14,018 nucleotides of DNA from an uncultured Bacteroidales bacterium (GTDB taxonomy: Bacteria; Bacteroidota; Bacteroidia; Bacteroidales; UBA932). The stretch covers positions 1 to 14,018 of the forward strand of contig ONYJ01000068.1 in NCBI GenBank assembly GCA_900322025.1, written 5' to 3'. A program made the position numbers and the translations under genes. Shown here piece by piece: positions 1 through 6,844 of the stretch. Each line of letters starts with the position of its first letter. Position 1 is the stretch's first letter. A model generated the notes under the pieces. The model did no database searches. It saw only the letters and a list, made by a program, of their open reading frames with translations, and was not told where the DNA came from.

Positions 1-23
1 AGCAAATATAATAACTTTTTAGA

Positions 24-31
24 TAACTTTG
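24..31 (+). promoter_or_regulatory. Candidate Bacteroidota -7 promoter box
   Basis: TAACTTTG matches the Bacteroidota primary sigma factor -7 consensus TAnnTTTG exactly and lies 21 bases before the ATG of the first gene. This would put the transcription start roughly 10 to 15 bases before the ATG. The partner -33 element (TTTG or TTG) would fall at the window edge and is not visible. A near copy, TAACTTTT, lies 12 bases upstream at 12-19. It could drive the three-gene + strand unit. The match is direct; the promoter role is inferred. Confidence 0.5.
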
Positions 32-52
32 TACATAAGTTGATTTTGGACT

Positions 53-1291
53 ATGGCAGGTCAGTGGCAGAAACAAATAACTTTTGACCGTTTTATCAGG
101 GGAGTTCTTGTTATACTCCTCGTGGTAGGCATCTTTTTATTGTTGAAGCGTTTAAGTGGAGTTTTACTGCCGTTCTTTGTTGCGTGGCTTATAGCTTATC
201 TGCTGAATCCACTGGTATGTTTTTTCCAAAAGAAGTGCAAGATGAAATACCGAATCTTAGGTATTCTTTCAGCGTTTATTATAGTTGGCGGGGTCTTGTA
301 TGGAGTTTTTATGCTTATGATTCCTCCAATGTGGAGCGAGGTGCTGAAGGTCAAAGATATGTTAGTTTCGTATATAGAGGGAGATTATTCTTTTGGCGGT
401 CTTTCAGATCTTGTTAAGGGTTTTTTAACCGAGCATTTGAATATAGATAAACTGAAAGGTATATTTTCTGTAGAGGGCCTGTTTTCGCTTATAGAAGATT
501 CTATGCCAAAGGTATGGGGAGTATTAACCAGCTCTTTTAGAGCTCTTTCTGGAATCTTTTCCCTTACAATGGTGCTTCTTTATACACTTTTTATACTTCT
601 CGATTACGAAAAATTCTCCAGAGGTTGGCTTTCTATGTTGCCTGTAAGAATGAGGGGAGTGGCAAAGCAGTTGGTGAGCGATGTCAGATCTGGTATGAAC
701 AAGTACTTTAAGGGGCAGGCTATTATTGCAATTAGCGTGGGCATACTCTTGAGCATAGGATTTCTGATAATAGATTTTCCGATGGCCGTGGCATTAGGGC
801 TACTCTTTGGTTTGCTGAATATGGTGCCTTATCTGCAAGTAGTAGGCTTTATACCGGCAATTCTTTTAGCTGTTGTCAAAGCAGCCGATACCGGTCAGAG
901 TTTTTGGTTGATAATGTTGGCTTTCTTTGTAGTATTTGCAGTGGTGCAGACAATACAGGATACCATACTTACTCCTAAAATTATGGGCAAGGTGAGCGGT
1001 TTGAATTCTGCTATAATACTGCTCTCGCTTTCTATTTGGGGTAGTTTGCTCGGCATTCTTGGTATGATAATAGCCATACCGCTAACAACATTGCTTCTTA
1101 CTTATTATCAAAGATATATAGTAAAGATACCAACCCGGCCATCTCCTGAAATGGGGCCACCTGCAGATATTCCGGAACAAGATACATCTAAAATATCGCC
1201 TATATCGGATGAACCACCTGCTTACGATATATCGGCAGAAGATTATAAAGAAAACGATAATGATAAAAAGCGGAACAATGAAAAAATTTAG
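53..1291 (+). CDS. AI-2E/PerM-family membrane transporter
   Basis: This is a 412-residue polytopic inner-membrane protein of the AI-2E transporter (PerM/YdiK/YtvI, formerly UPF0118) family. Members have been linked to autoinducer-2 export or Na+/H+ exchange, but most substrates are unknown, so no substrate is claimed. Hydrophobic pairs occupy about residues 15-60, followed by one at about 68-92, an amphipathic extramembrane stretch at about 93-160, and further membrane segments at about 163-183 and 222-355. Family hallmarks are YFKGQ at 218-222, NMVPYL at 256-261, and the segment from D303 through LTPKIMGK (306-313) to GLN (316-318). The last 55 residues are a polar, Pro/Asp/Lys-rich tail, probably cytoplasmic and disordered, which is longer than usual. 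The start is the first in-frame ATG after the candidate promoter, with no clear ribosome binding site. The last 14 bases overlap the next gene, which suggests translational coupling. Confidence 0.9.
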   Translation: MAGQWQKQITFDRFIRGVLVILLVVGIFLLLKRLSGVLLPFFVAWLIAYLLNPLVCFFQKKCKMKYRILGILSAFIIVGGVLYGVFMLMIPPMWSEVLKVKDMLVSYIEGDYSFGGLSDLVKGFLTEHLNIDKLKGIFSVEGLFSLIEDSMPKVWGVLTSSFRALSGIFSLTMVLLYTLFILLDYEKFSRGWLSMLPVRMRGVAKQLVSDVRSGMNKYFKGQAIIAISVGILLSIGFLIIDFPMAVALGLLFGLLNMVPYLQVVGFIPAILLAVVKAADTGQSFWLIMLAFFVVFAVVQTIQDTILTPKIMGKVSGLNSAIILLSLSIWGSLLGILGMIIAIPLTTLLLTYYQRYIVKIPTRPSPEMGPPADIPEQDTSKISPISDEPPAYDISAEDYKENDNDKKRNNEKI

Positions 1292-1487
1292 TGTGATTCT
1301 ATTGACTATTATTGCAATAGTTGTTTTTTCTTCTTGCAAGAATCAAAATAAAGAAGAGGGAAACCCTAAGGATTATATTGATGATGTAAGGGCCGGACTT
1401 TTCTTGGAAACGAGTATGCCGCCAGAAGAGACGGATTCTTTGATAGTAGATTCGGTAGCAGAAGTTGCTGACACGGTGATTGAATAG
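1278..1487 (+). CDS. Small putative lipoprotein
   Basis: This is a 69-residue protein starting MKKFSVILL, with a hydrophobic core at 5-16 and a lipobox-like FSSC ending at Cys20, so signal peptidase II processing and lipid attachment are expected. The mature part is only about 50 residues, acidic (many Glu and Asp), with no recognisable fold. KEE at 25-27, shortly after the lipidated Cys, resembles the charged export signals reported for surface lipoproteins of some Bacteroidota, but this is weak. The frame is open further upstream (first ATG at 1209), but only the ATG at 1278 places the signal peptide at the N-terminus. The gene overlaps the transporter by 14 bases and ends 6 bases before the DUF2130 gene, so it is probably the middle gene of a three-gene unit. 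Function is unknown. Confidence 0.72.
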   Translation: MKKFSVILLTIIAIVVFSSCKNQNKEEGNPKDYIDDVRAGLFLETSMPPEETDSLIVDSVAEVADTVIE

Positions 1488-1493
1488 CAATAT

Positions 1494-2876
1494 ATGAGAG
1501 AACTGAAATGCCCTAATTGCGGAAAAGCATTTTCCGTAAATGAGGCTGATTATGCCTCAATTGTATCTCAGGTTAGAGGCGAGGAATTTGATGCAGAAAT
1601 AAACAAGCGAATAGCTGAGCTTCATAAACAACATGAAGCCCAGCAGCAGGCTTTTAAAGCAGAAACAGATAGAGAATATCAGTTTAAGTTGTCTGAGAAA
1701 GACAAACTTGTGGCAGAGAAACAAAGTGAGATACAGCGTCTGAGGTTGCAGGTTGAAGCCGAAGCACAGAAGAAAGATCTTGAAATAGAAAAAGCTTTGA
1801 GCCTAAAAGATAGGGAGATTTCTTCTCTTAAAGCTTCGCTTGGGGAGAGCGATAAAGAACGTGAAATAGCAGTTCTTAAACAGCAGCAACAGGCACAGCA
1901 ATCTTTGAAAGAGAAAGATACGGAAATAGCAGATTTGAAGGCTGAAGCCAGGTTACTTGCATCCAAAGCGGAACTTACAGAAAAAAACATCCGAGACGAG
2001 TATGAGGTAAAGTTGAAGTTAGTTAAAGCAGAATCGGATGTGCAACTAAATGGAGTAAAGGAAGATTATGAGGCCAAGCTCAAGATAGCTCAAGAACAGG
2101 TAGCCTACTATAAAGAGCTGAAAGCCAGATTGTCTAACAAGATGATAGGGGAGTCCTTAGAAACTCATTGCAGTACAGTATTCAATGGAGAAATGCGTTC
2201 CATGTTTCCTAACTCATACTTTGAAAAGGATAACGATGTTTCCGGAGGCTCTAAAGGCGACTTCATCTTTCGCGACTTTGACGACAATACGGAGTATATA
2301 TCCATTATGTTTGAGATGAAAAATGAAATGGATAATACTGCCACCAGACATAAGAACGAAGAATTCTTCAAAAAGCTTGATGCAGACCGTACTGCAAAGA
2401 AGTGTGAATACGCTGTGTTGGTATCTTTGTTAGAGCCTGATAGCGAACTATATAATATGGGTATCGTGGATGTTTCTTATAGGTATCCTAAAATGTTTGT
2501 TATACGCCCGCAGTTCTTTAGATCTTTTATTGTACTGCTGACTAATGCCGCAAAGGGTAGCATTGCTTACAAGAAGGAGTTAGTTGCAGTTAGACAGCAG
2601 AATATAGATGTCTCCAATTTCGAAAATGAAGTACAGGCTTTTAAGGATGCGTTTGGCCGTAACTATCGTCTGGCTTCAGAAAAATTTAAAACAGCCATAG
2701 ATGAGATAGATAAATCTATTGCTCACCTGCAGAAGATTAAGGAAGCCTTGCTTGGTTCCGAAAATCAGCTTCGTTTGGCGAATAGCAAGGCAGAAGACCT
2801 TTCCATAAAGAAACTTACGCGTAACAATGCCACAATGAAGGCAAAGTTTGAAGAAGCTAAGCAGGTTAAAGATTAG
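1494..2876 (+). CDS. DUF2130 (COG4487) coiled-coil protein
   Basis: This 460-residue soluble protein fits the DUF2130/COG4487 family, whose function is not established. The N-terminus has a single CPNC pair (Cys6, Cys9) resembling half of a zinc ribbon. Residues from about 30 to 215 are a long Glu/Lys/Gln/Ala-rich coiled coil, and the conserved DUF2130 part spans about 215-350 (GESLE 219-223, FPNSYFEKDND 238-248, KGDFIFRD 254-261, FEMKNE 273-278, EYAVLVS 305-311). A second helical region covers 355-457. The spacing between Asp256 and Glu274-x-Lys276 resembles the core of PD-(D/E)XK nucleases, but this is only a motif reading. No membrane segment or signal peptide is seen, so it is probably cytoplasmic. 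It follows the lipoprotein gene by 6 bases and its stop lies one base from that of the convergent gene on the opposite strand. Family assignment is from motif recall. Confidence 0.85.
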   Translation: MRELKCPNCGKAFSVNEADYASIVSQVRGEEFDAEINKRIAELHKQHEAQQQAFKAETDREYQFKLSEKDKLVAEKQSEIQRLRLQVEAEAQKKDLEIEKALSLKDREISSLKASLGESDKEREIAVLKQQQQAQQSLKEKDTEIADLKAEARLLASKAELTEKNIRDEYEVKLKLVKAESDVQLNGVKEDYEAKLKIAQEQVAYYKELKARLSNKMIGESLETHCSTVFNGEMRSMFPNSYFEKDNDVSGGSKGDFIFRDFDDNTEYISIMFEMKNEMDNTATRHKNEEFFKKLDADRTAKKCEYAVLVSLLEPDSELYNMGIVDVSYRYPKMFVIRPQFFRSFIVLLTNAAKGSIAYKKELVAVRQQNIDVSNFENEVQAFKDAFGRNYRLASEKFKTAIDEIDKSIAHLQKIKEALLGSENQLRLANSKAEDLSIKKLTRNNATMKAKFEEAKQVKD

Positions 2877-2893
2877 TTTATTCTGAATCTTTA
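2867..2893. terminator. Possible bidirectional terminator hairpin
   Basis: A perfect 8-bp inverted repeat, TAAAGATT (2867-2874) and AATCTTTA (2886-2893), separated by 11 bases, spans the stop codons of the two convergent genes. It is AT-rich, with one G-C pair per stem. There is no strong T-tract on either strand, so as an intrinsic terminator it would be weak. It could also be chance, because both proteins happen to end with an AAAGAT (Lys-Asp) codon pair. No other terminator candidate was seen between the two transcription units. Confidence 0.25.
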
Positions 2894-3690
2894 TCTTTTA
2901 CTACTATACCCTTAACTGATTTCCACGCTTTTTTTGCTGTTTCTGCGGCAGAATTTGCTATTCTTTTGGCTTTCTTTGATATGTTTTTAGAGGTAGCCTT
3001 TGTTTTCTTTGATACTTTTCCTGCCAAATCGTTTGCATCCTCTTCTGCCTGTTGGCTACTGCGAGTTATCTTGTCTTTAATTTTACGCCCTCTGTCTATA
3101 GCTTTCTGACCGGCTCTTGATACCTTATTGCCAATGCCTTCTACAGCATCGCCGATGCTGTTCATTGTGGCATCGAGACTATTTTCTTTATTGTTGAGGG
3201 TGGCTAAGACATACTGATTTTCTACGGTGGTTAGGCAAATATGGTTTTTGAGCAAATGTCTTTCTCCGTTTCTTAGGCTTCCCCAATAGCTTGATAAATT
3301 TTTCTCTGAATCTTCGATATCTTCTACTGCTGCATTACCATATTGTTCTTCTATCCAGCTCTTTATAACATCGTAGCGAGTTCTTAGCTGAGTTTGATCG
3401 GAGTCTGTGGATATCAGTATTTGGGTTACTGTTGCGGTGTCGGACAATACGGTGGCTGAAACCTTTATGCCATTTATCTTGCCATCCAGAGTGGTTGCTT
3501 CCATGCCCTCAGATGTGATGTTCTGTGTTGTCTGCCAGCCCTTTTTATTTAGTTTTTTAACAAAGTTGTTGCCGTTTGTGTTCAAAGATATGCCGTCGAA
3601 GCGTACATGCTTAATGGTTCTTTGTGCAAATAGAGAATTGCTGGCAAAAAGAATTATTGCTGCGAGTAACAGTATTGCTGTTTTTTTCAT
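2878..3690 (-). CDS. Exported protein with lysine-rich helical tail
   Basis: This 270-residue protein has a clear Sec signal peptide (MKKTAILLLAAIILFASNS, likely cleaved after LFA at about residue 22), so it is periplasmic or associated with the outer membrane. Residues 26-165 look like a small alpha/beta domain. The opening (HVRFDGISLNTNGNNFVKKL) resembles the 'F.GI....F..KL..KG' start of many uncharacterised Bacteroidales exported proteins. Residues 175-263 are predicted to be helical and very rich in Lys, Ala and Ser (about 22 Lys or Arg in the last 75 residues), in a LEA-like or histone H1-like pattern. No catalytic motif was seen. It is the last gene of the minus-strand block, 31 bases after nhaA, and is probably expressed by read-through; no clear promoter lies in the gap. 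Function is unknown. Confidence 0.75.
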   Translation of the reverse strand: MKKTAILLLAAIILFASNSLFAQRTIKHVRFDGISLNTNGNNFVKKLNKKGWQTTQNITSEGMEATTLDGKINGIKVSATVLSDTATVTQILISTDSDQTQLRTRYDVIKSWIEEQYGNAAVEDIEDSEKNLSSYWGSLRNGERHLLKNHICLTTVENQYVLATLNNKENSLDATMNSIGDAVEGIGNKVSRAGQKAIDRGRKIKDKITRSSQQAEEDANDLAGKVSKKTKATSKNISKKAKRIANSAAETAKKAWKSVKGIVVKDKDSE

Positions 3691-3721
3691 AAAATTTAAT
3701 TTGTGAATTTATACAGTTTAA

Positions 3722-5137
3722 CTACTGCAATTTTTGTGCAGTTTTTTGTTTTTTGCCTACCAGAATCACCAAAAAATATCCCATTAGGGCTGCGGCAAAG
3801 GATCCCATCAATACGGCCACCTTTCCCATATTCCTCAGTTGCTCAGTATATTGGGGATGTTCTCCGAACGACAGGGTATCTACAAAAATAGACATTGTGA
3901 ATCCTATCCCACCAAGACAGGCTACGGCAAACAGCATGGGCCATGTGGCCTTTGCAGGCATGGAGCCTACTTTTGTTTTTACCGCCAGAAAACTTGCCAG
4001 CGTAATACCTATTGGTTTTCCGAGCTGCAGGCCGAATATGATACCCATACTTACACTGCCTAACTCCGGACTGAATCTGAAAATATTGAAGTACTCTAAA
4101 CTTGGTATTGTAACTCCGGCATTGGCGAGAGCAAAAATTGGCATTATGATAAAGTTTACCCACGGACTGAGCGCATGCTCAAGTCTGTAACTCATGCCAA
4201 TACAGTTTTTGGAAGTTTTGCTTATCTGTCTTAGTATATGCCTTTGCGGACCATTAGGAAAACCACATTCTTCTTCCACACTATCGTAGTCTTTGAGTTT
4301 TTTTGCAAAGGTTTCTTTTTTATGATGGTAATATTCTTTGCTGTATCTTGGAGTAAACGGAACAAGGAATGCCATTACAACACCACTCATAGTGGCATGG
4401 AGACCGGAATAATAGAACAGTACCCATACTGCTATGGCCGGAATAAAGTAGAACCACGGCCTTTTTTCTCCAAGTTTATTCATCAATAGCAGAAGTAGTA
4501 TTATGGCAACTGCAATTGCCAGCAATACAAAGTTTATACTACCACCGTAGAAAATAGCTACCACAAGAATAGCCATCAAGTCGTCTGCAATGGCAAGGGC
4601 TGTGAGAAAGACTTTCAGCGATAGCGGGACTTTACTGCCAAGTATGGCCAAAATACCTATTGCAAAAGCTATGTCGGTTGCGGTAGGTATGCCCCATCCA
4701 CTTGCAGCTGCGGTGCCTTTATTAACAGCAATGTAAATCAAGGCCGGTACTATTACTCCCCCTAAGGCTGCAATTACCGGCATTATGGCTTTTTTAGCAG
4801 AAGAAAGCTCTCCGTTTGTTACTTCTCTTTTGATTTCGAGGCCCACCGTAAAGAAAAAAATCACCATGAGAATATCGTTGATGAATTTTTCTACGGTCAT
4901 GCCCTTTGGAAAATAAAAGCCTTCTCCCGAAGGCGAGGTTACTTTTATGGAGAGGTCTGTTTCGAGTATGCTGTGGTATATCTCCTTGGTAAACGGGAGA
5001 TTGGCAAGAATCATTGCTATAATAACAAATGCTATCAGCACAACTCCCTGTGCCCAAGGTTGTCTGGTGAATTTCTTGCCTCTTGTTTCGAGATTTATTA
5101 CGCTCTTATTCCATGTATATATCGGTATAAGCTTCAT
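3722..5137 (-). CDS. nhaA: Na+/H+ antiporter NhaA
   Basis: This inner-membrane antiporter uses the proton gradient to expel Na+ or Li+ and controls pH and sodium balance. All core residues of the NhaA family are present: ATDIAFA with Asp155 (E. coli Asp133), the ion-binding pair Asp185-Asp186 in AIADDLMAI (E. coli 163/164), and Lys374 in GKPIGI (E. coli Lys300). Also conserved are GLEIKRE (99-105), LHATMSGV (246-253), SPWVNFIIMPIFALANAG (324-341) and GGIGFTMSIF (409-418). At 471 residues it is longer than the 388-residue E. coli protein. Much of the excess is a charged loop at about 262-318 between the two membrane halves. The start is the ATG 19 bases after the gltX stop. Co-direction and tight spacing suggest transcription with gltX. 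The family call is firm; the physiological ion is inferred. Confidence 0.96.
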   Translation of the reverse strand: MKLIPIYTWNKSVINLETRGKKFTRQPWAQGVVLIAFVIIAMILANLPFTKEIYHSILETDLSIKVTSPSGEGFYFPKGMTVEKFINDILMVIFFFTVGLEIKREVTNGELSSAKKAIMPVIAALGGVIVPALIYIAVNKGTAAASGWGIPTATDIAFAIGILAILGSKVPLSLKVFLTALAIADDLMAILVVAIFYGGSINFVLLAIAVAIILLLLLMNKLGEKRPWFYFIPAIAVWVLFYYSGLHATMSGVVMAFLVPFTPRYSKEYYHHKKETFAKKLKDYDSVEEECGFPNGPQRHILRQISKTSKNCIGMSYRLEHALSPWVNFIIMPIFALANAGVTIPSLEYFNIFRFSPELGSVSMGIIFGLQLGKPIGITLASFLAVKTKVGSMPAKATWPMLFAVACLGGIGFTMSIFVDTLSFGEHPQYTEQLRNMGKVAVLMGSFAAALMGYFLVILVGKKQKTAQKLQ

Positions 5138-5156
5138 GTCTTATGATTTTCCGATG

Positions 5157-6821
5157 TTATTTTAAAGAGGAAAAGTATGCAGAAATACGGTTGCAGGCTT
5201 CTTTCTTGCCGATGAAATAAATTATATCGGATATGCCCAATCCTTTTGTATTGCCTGTGAAAAAGAGTCTGAGAGTGTTCATTACGGCACCCATTTTCCA
5301 CTCTTTCTGCTTAATGTAAGATGTGAGCAGTTCTTCTATTTGATGGCAACACAGGCTTTTGTAGGAGTCGGGATTACTGCTGCATTCCAGTTCCGAAGCA
5401 GAAAGCTCTTCTGCCCCTCTGTCTTGGAATGTTCTAAAGTTGCTGCCGGACAGGAGTTGTTCAATTTCTCTGGCATGCTCCAGATTTTCCGGCGTGCAGA
5501 ATTTCTTGACATCGCTCTCGTCGTATGCAGTAGGGGCTATAAACAAGGCTTTGCTTATATTCCAGAACTCGTTGGCAAAGTGCGCCCTTTCTTTTATAAG
5601 TTCGCATACTTCTGTAAGGTATCTGTCTGAGAAAGTATCGGATATGCCGGCCGATTCTTCTTGCATGGCCTGGCTTAGCAGTGGGCGGAATTCTTTGGCC
5701 AGCAGGGCAGAGGAGCGCTTTCTTAAATACTGCTGATTAAACCACTTGGCTTTATCTGCATTGAACTTTGCTCCAGATTTTACAACTCTTTCCAAACTGA
5801 AGACCTCTACAAGTTCTTCTAATGTAAATAGTTCTTGTTCCGTGCCCGGATTCCAGCCCAACAGAGCAAGAAGGTTTACAAAGGCTTCTGGATAATAACC
5901 GTCTTCTCTGTAGCCTCGCGAAACTTCTCCCGTTTCTGGGTTAGTCCATTTGAGAGGAAATACAGGGAAACCCAGTCTGTCGCCATCTCTCTTGCTGAGC
6001 TTTCCTTTACCGTCTGGCTTGAGCAGTAGGCTTAAATGGGCAAAGCGAGGCATTGAATCTTCCCACCCAAATGCTTTATACAGAAGATAGTGTAGTGGCA
6101 GGCTTGGTAGCCATTCTGCGCCTCTGATAACTTCTGTAATTTCCATTAGGTGGTCATCTACTATGTTTGCAAGGTGGTATGTGGGTAATTGATCTGCAGC
6201 CTTCCACAGCACCTTGTCGTCTAAGGTATTTGTTTCTACCTCCATTTCTCCGCGTATCAGATCGTTCATTTTTACTGTTTGATTTTCCGGAATCTTGAAG
6301 CGGATGGTCCAGGTATCTGTAGTTTCTTTAAGTCTATTAACCTCCTCTGGCAGAAGGGTAAGGGAGTTTTTTAATTTTATCCTAGACTCATAGTTATATA
6401 TAAAGGTCTGCTTTGCAGCTTCGGCTTCTGCTCTTAGTTTTGCAAGCTCTTCTGCAGAGTCAAAGGCATAGTAGGCATAGCCGTTTTTTACAAGCAGTTC
6501 TGCATATTCCCTATACAGGTGCTTGCGCTCACTTTGGCGATATGGTGCGTGAGGATTCTTCTCGCTTTTATTGCTTGCTATGCGGTATGGTTCAGTTTCT
6601 ATGCCCTCGTCGGGAACAATGCCACACCAAGCTAAAGATTCGAGAATGTATTCCTCTGCTCCCGGAACAAATCGTTGAGAATCGGTATCTTCTATTCTCA
6701 AAATAAACTTTCCGCCTCTTTGTTTGGCAAACAGGTAGTTGTATAAAGCAGTTCGTACTCCTCCCATGTGCAACGCCCCTGTAGGACTTGGTGCAAACCT
6801 TACTCGTGTTTGTTTAGCCAT
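5157..6821 (-). CDS. gltX: Glutamyl-tRNA synthetase
   Basis: This class I aminoacyl-tRNA synthetase attaches glutamate to tRNA-Glu in the cytoplasm. The Rossmann domain begins with RFAPSPTGALHMGG, containing the HIGH-type motif HMGG at 18-21, and continues with LRIEDTD (41-47) and PYRQSER (93-99). The KMSKS-type loop is KLSKR at 274-278. The C-terminal anticodon-binding region ends with the recognisable block GAVMNTLRLFFTG..KGLGISDIIYFIGK at 511-539. At 554 residues it is longer than the roughly 500 usual for the family. The excess appears as a low-similarity segment at about 456-492, just before that last block. The start ATG gives the expected N-terminus directly before the catalytic motif. 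The gene lies 23 bases after ftsZ and 19 before nhaA. Whether it charges only tRNA-Glu or also tRNA-Gln cannot be read from this window. Confidence 0.97.
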   Translation of the reverse strand: MAKQTRVRFAPSPTGALHMGGVRTALYNYLFAKQRGGKFILRIEDTDSQRFVPGAEEYILESLAWCGIVPDEGIETEPYRIASNKSEKNPHAPYRQSERKHLYREYAELLVKNGYAYYAFDSAEELAKLRAEAEAAKQTFIYNYESRIKLKNSLTLLPEEVNRLKETTDTWTIRFKIPENQTVKMNDLIRGEMEVETNTLDDKVLWKAADQLPTYHLANIVDDHLMEITEVIRGAEWLPSLPLHYLLYKAFGWEDSMPRFAHLSLLLKPDGKGKLSKRDGDRLGFPVFPLKWTNPETGEVSRGYREDGYYPEAFVNLLALLGWNPGTEQELFTLEELVEVFSLERVVKSGAKFNADKAKWFNQQYLRKRSSALLAKEFRPLLSQAMQEESAGISDTFSDRYLTEVCELIKERAHFANEFWNISKALFIAPTAYDESDVKKFCTPENLEHAREIEQLLSGSNFRTFQDRGAEELSASELECSSNPDSYKSLCCHQIEELLTSYIKQKEWKMGAVMNTLRLFFTGNTKGLGISDIIYFIGKKEACNRISAYFSSLK

Positions 6822-6844
6822 ATTTAATTATTGCTTATGTTTCT

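Noticed and set aside
530..545. Small AGCTC/GAGCT hairpin
   Set aside because: It has a five-base stem within the transporter coding sequence and no T-tract; this is expected by chance.
1209..1277. Earlier start for the lipoprotein gene
   Set aside because: Starting at 1209 would put 23 polar residues before the signal peptide and bury the lipobox, whereas the ATG at 1278 gives a standard lipoprotein N-terminus.
3753..4190. 145-codon open frame on the + strand inside nhaA
   Set aside because: It is antisense to conserved NhaA membrane segments; its composition reflects the complement of hydrophobic codons.
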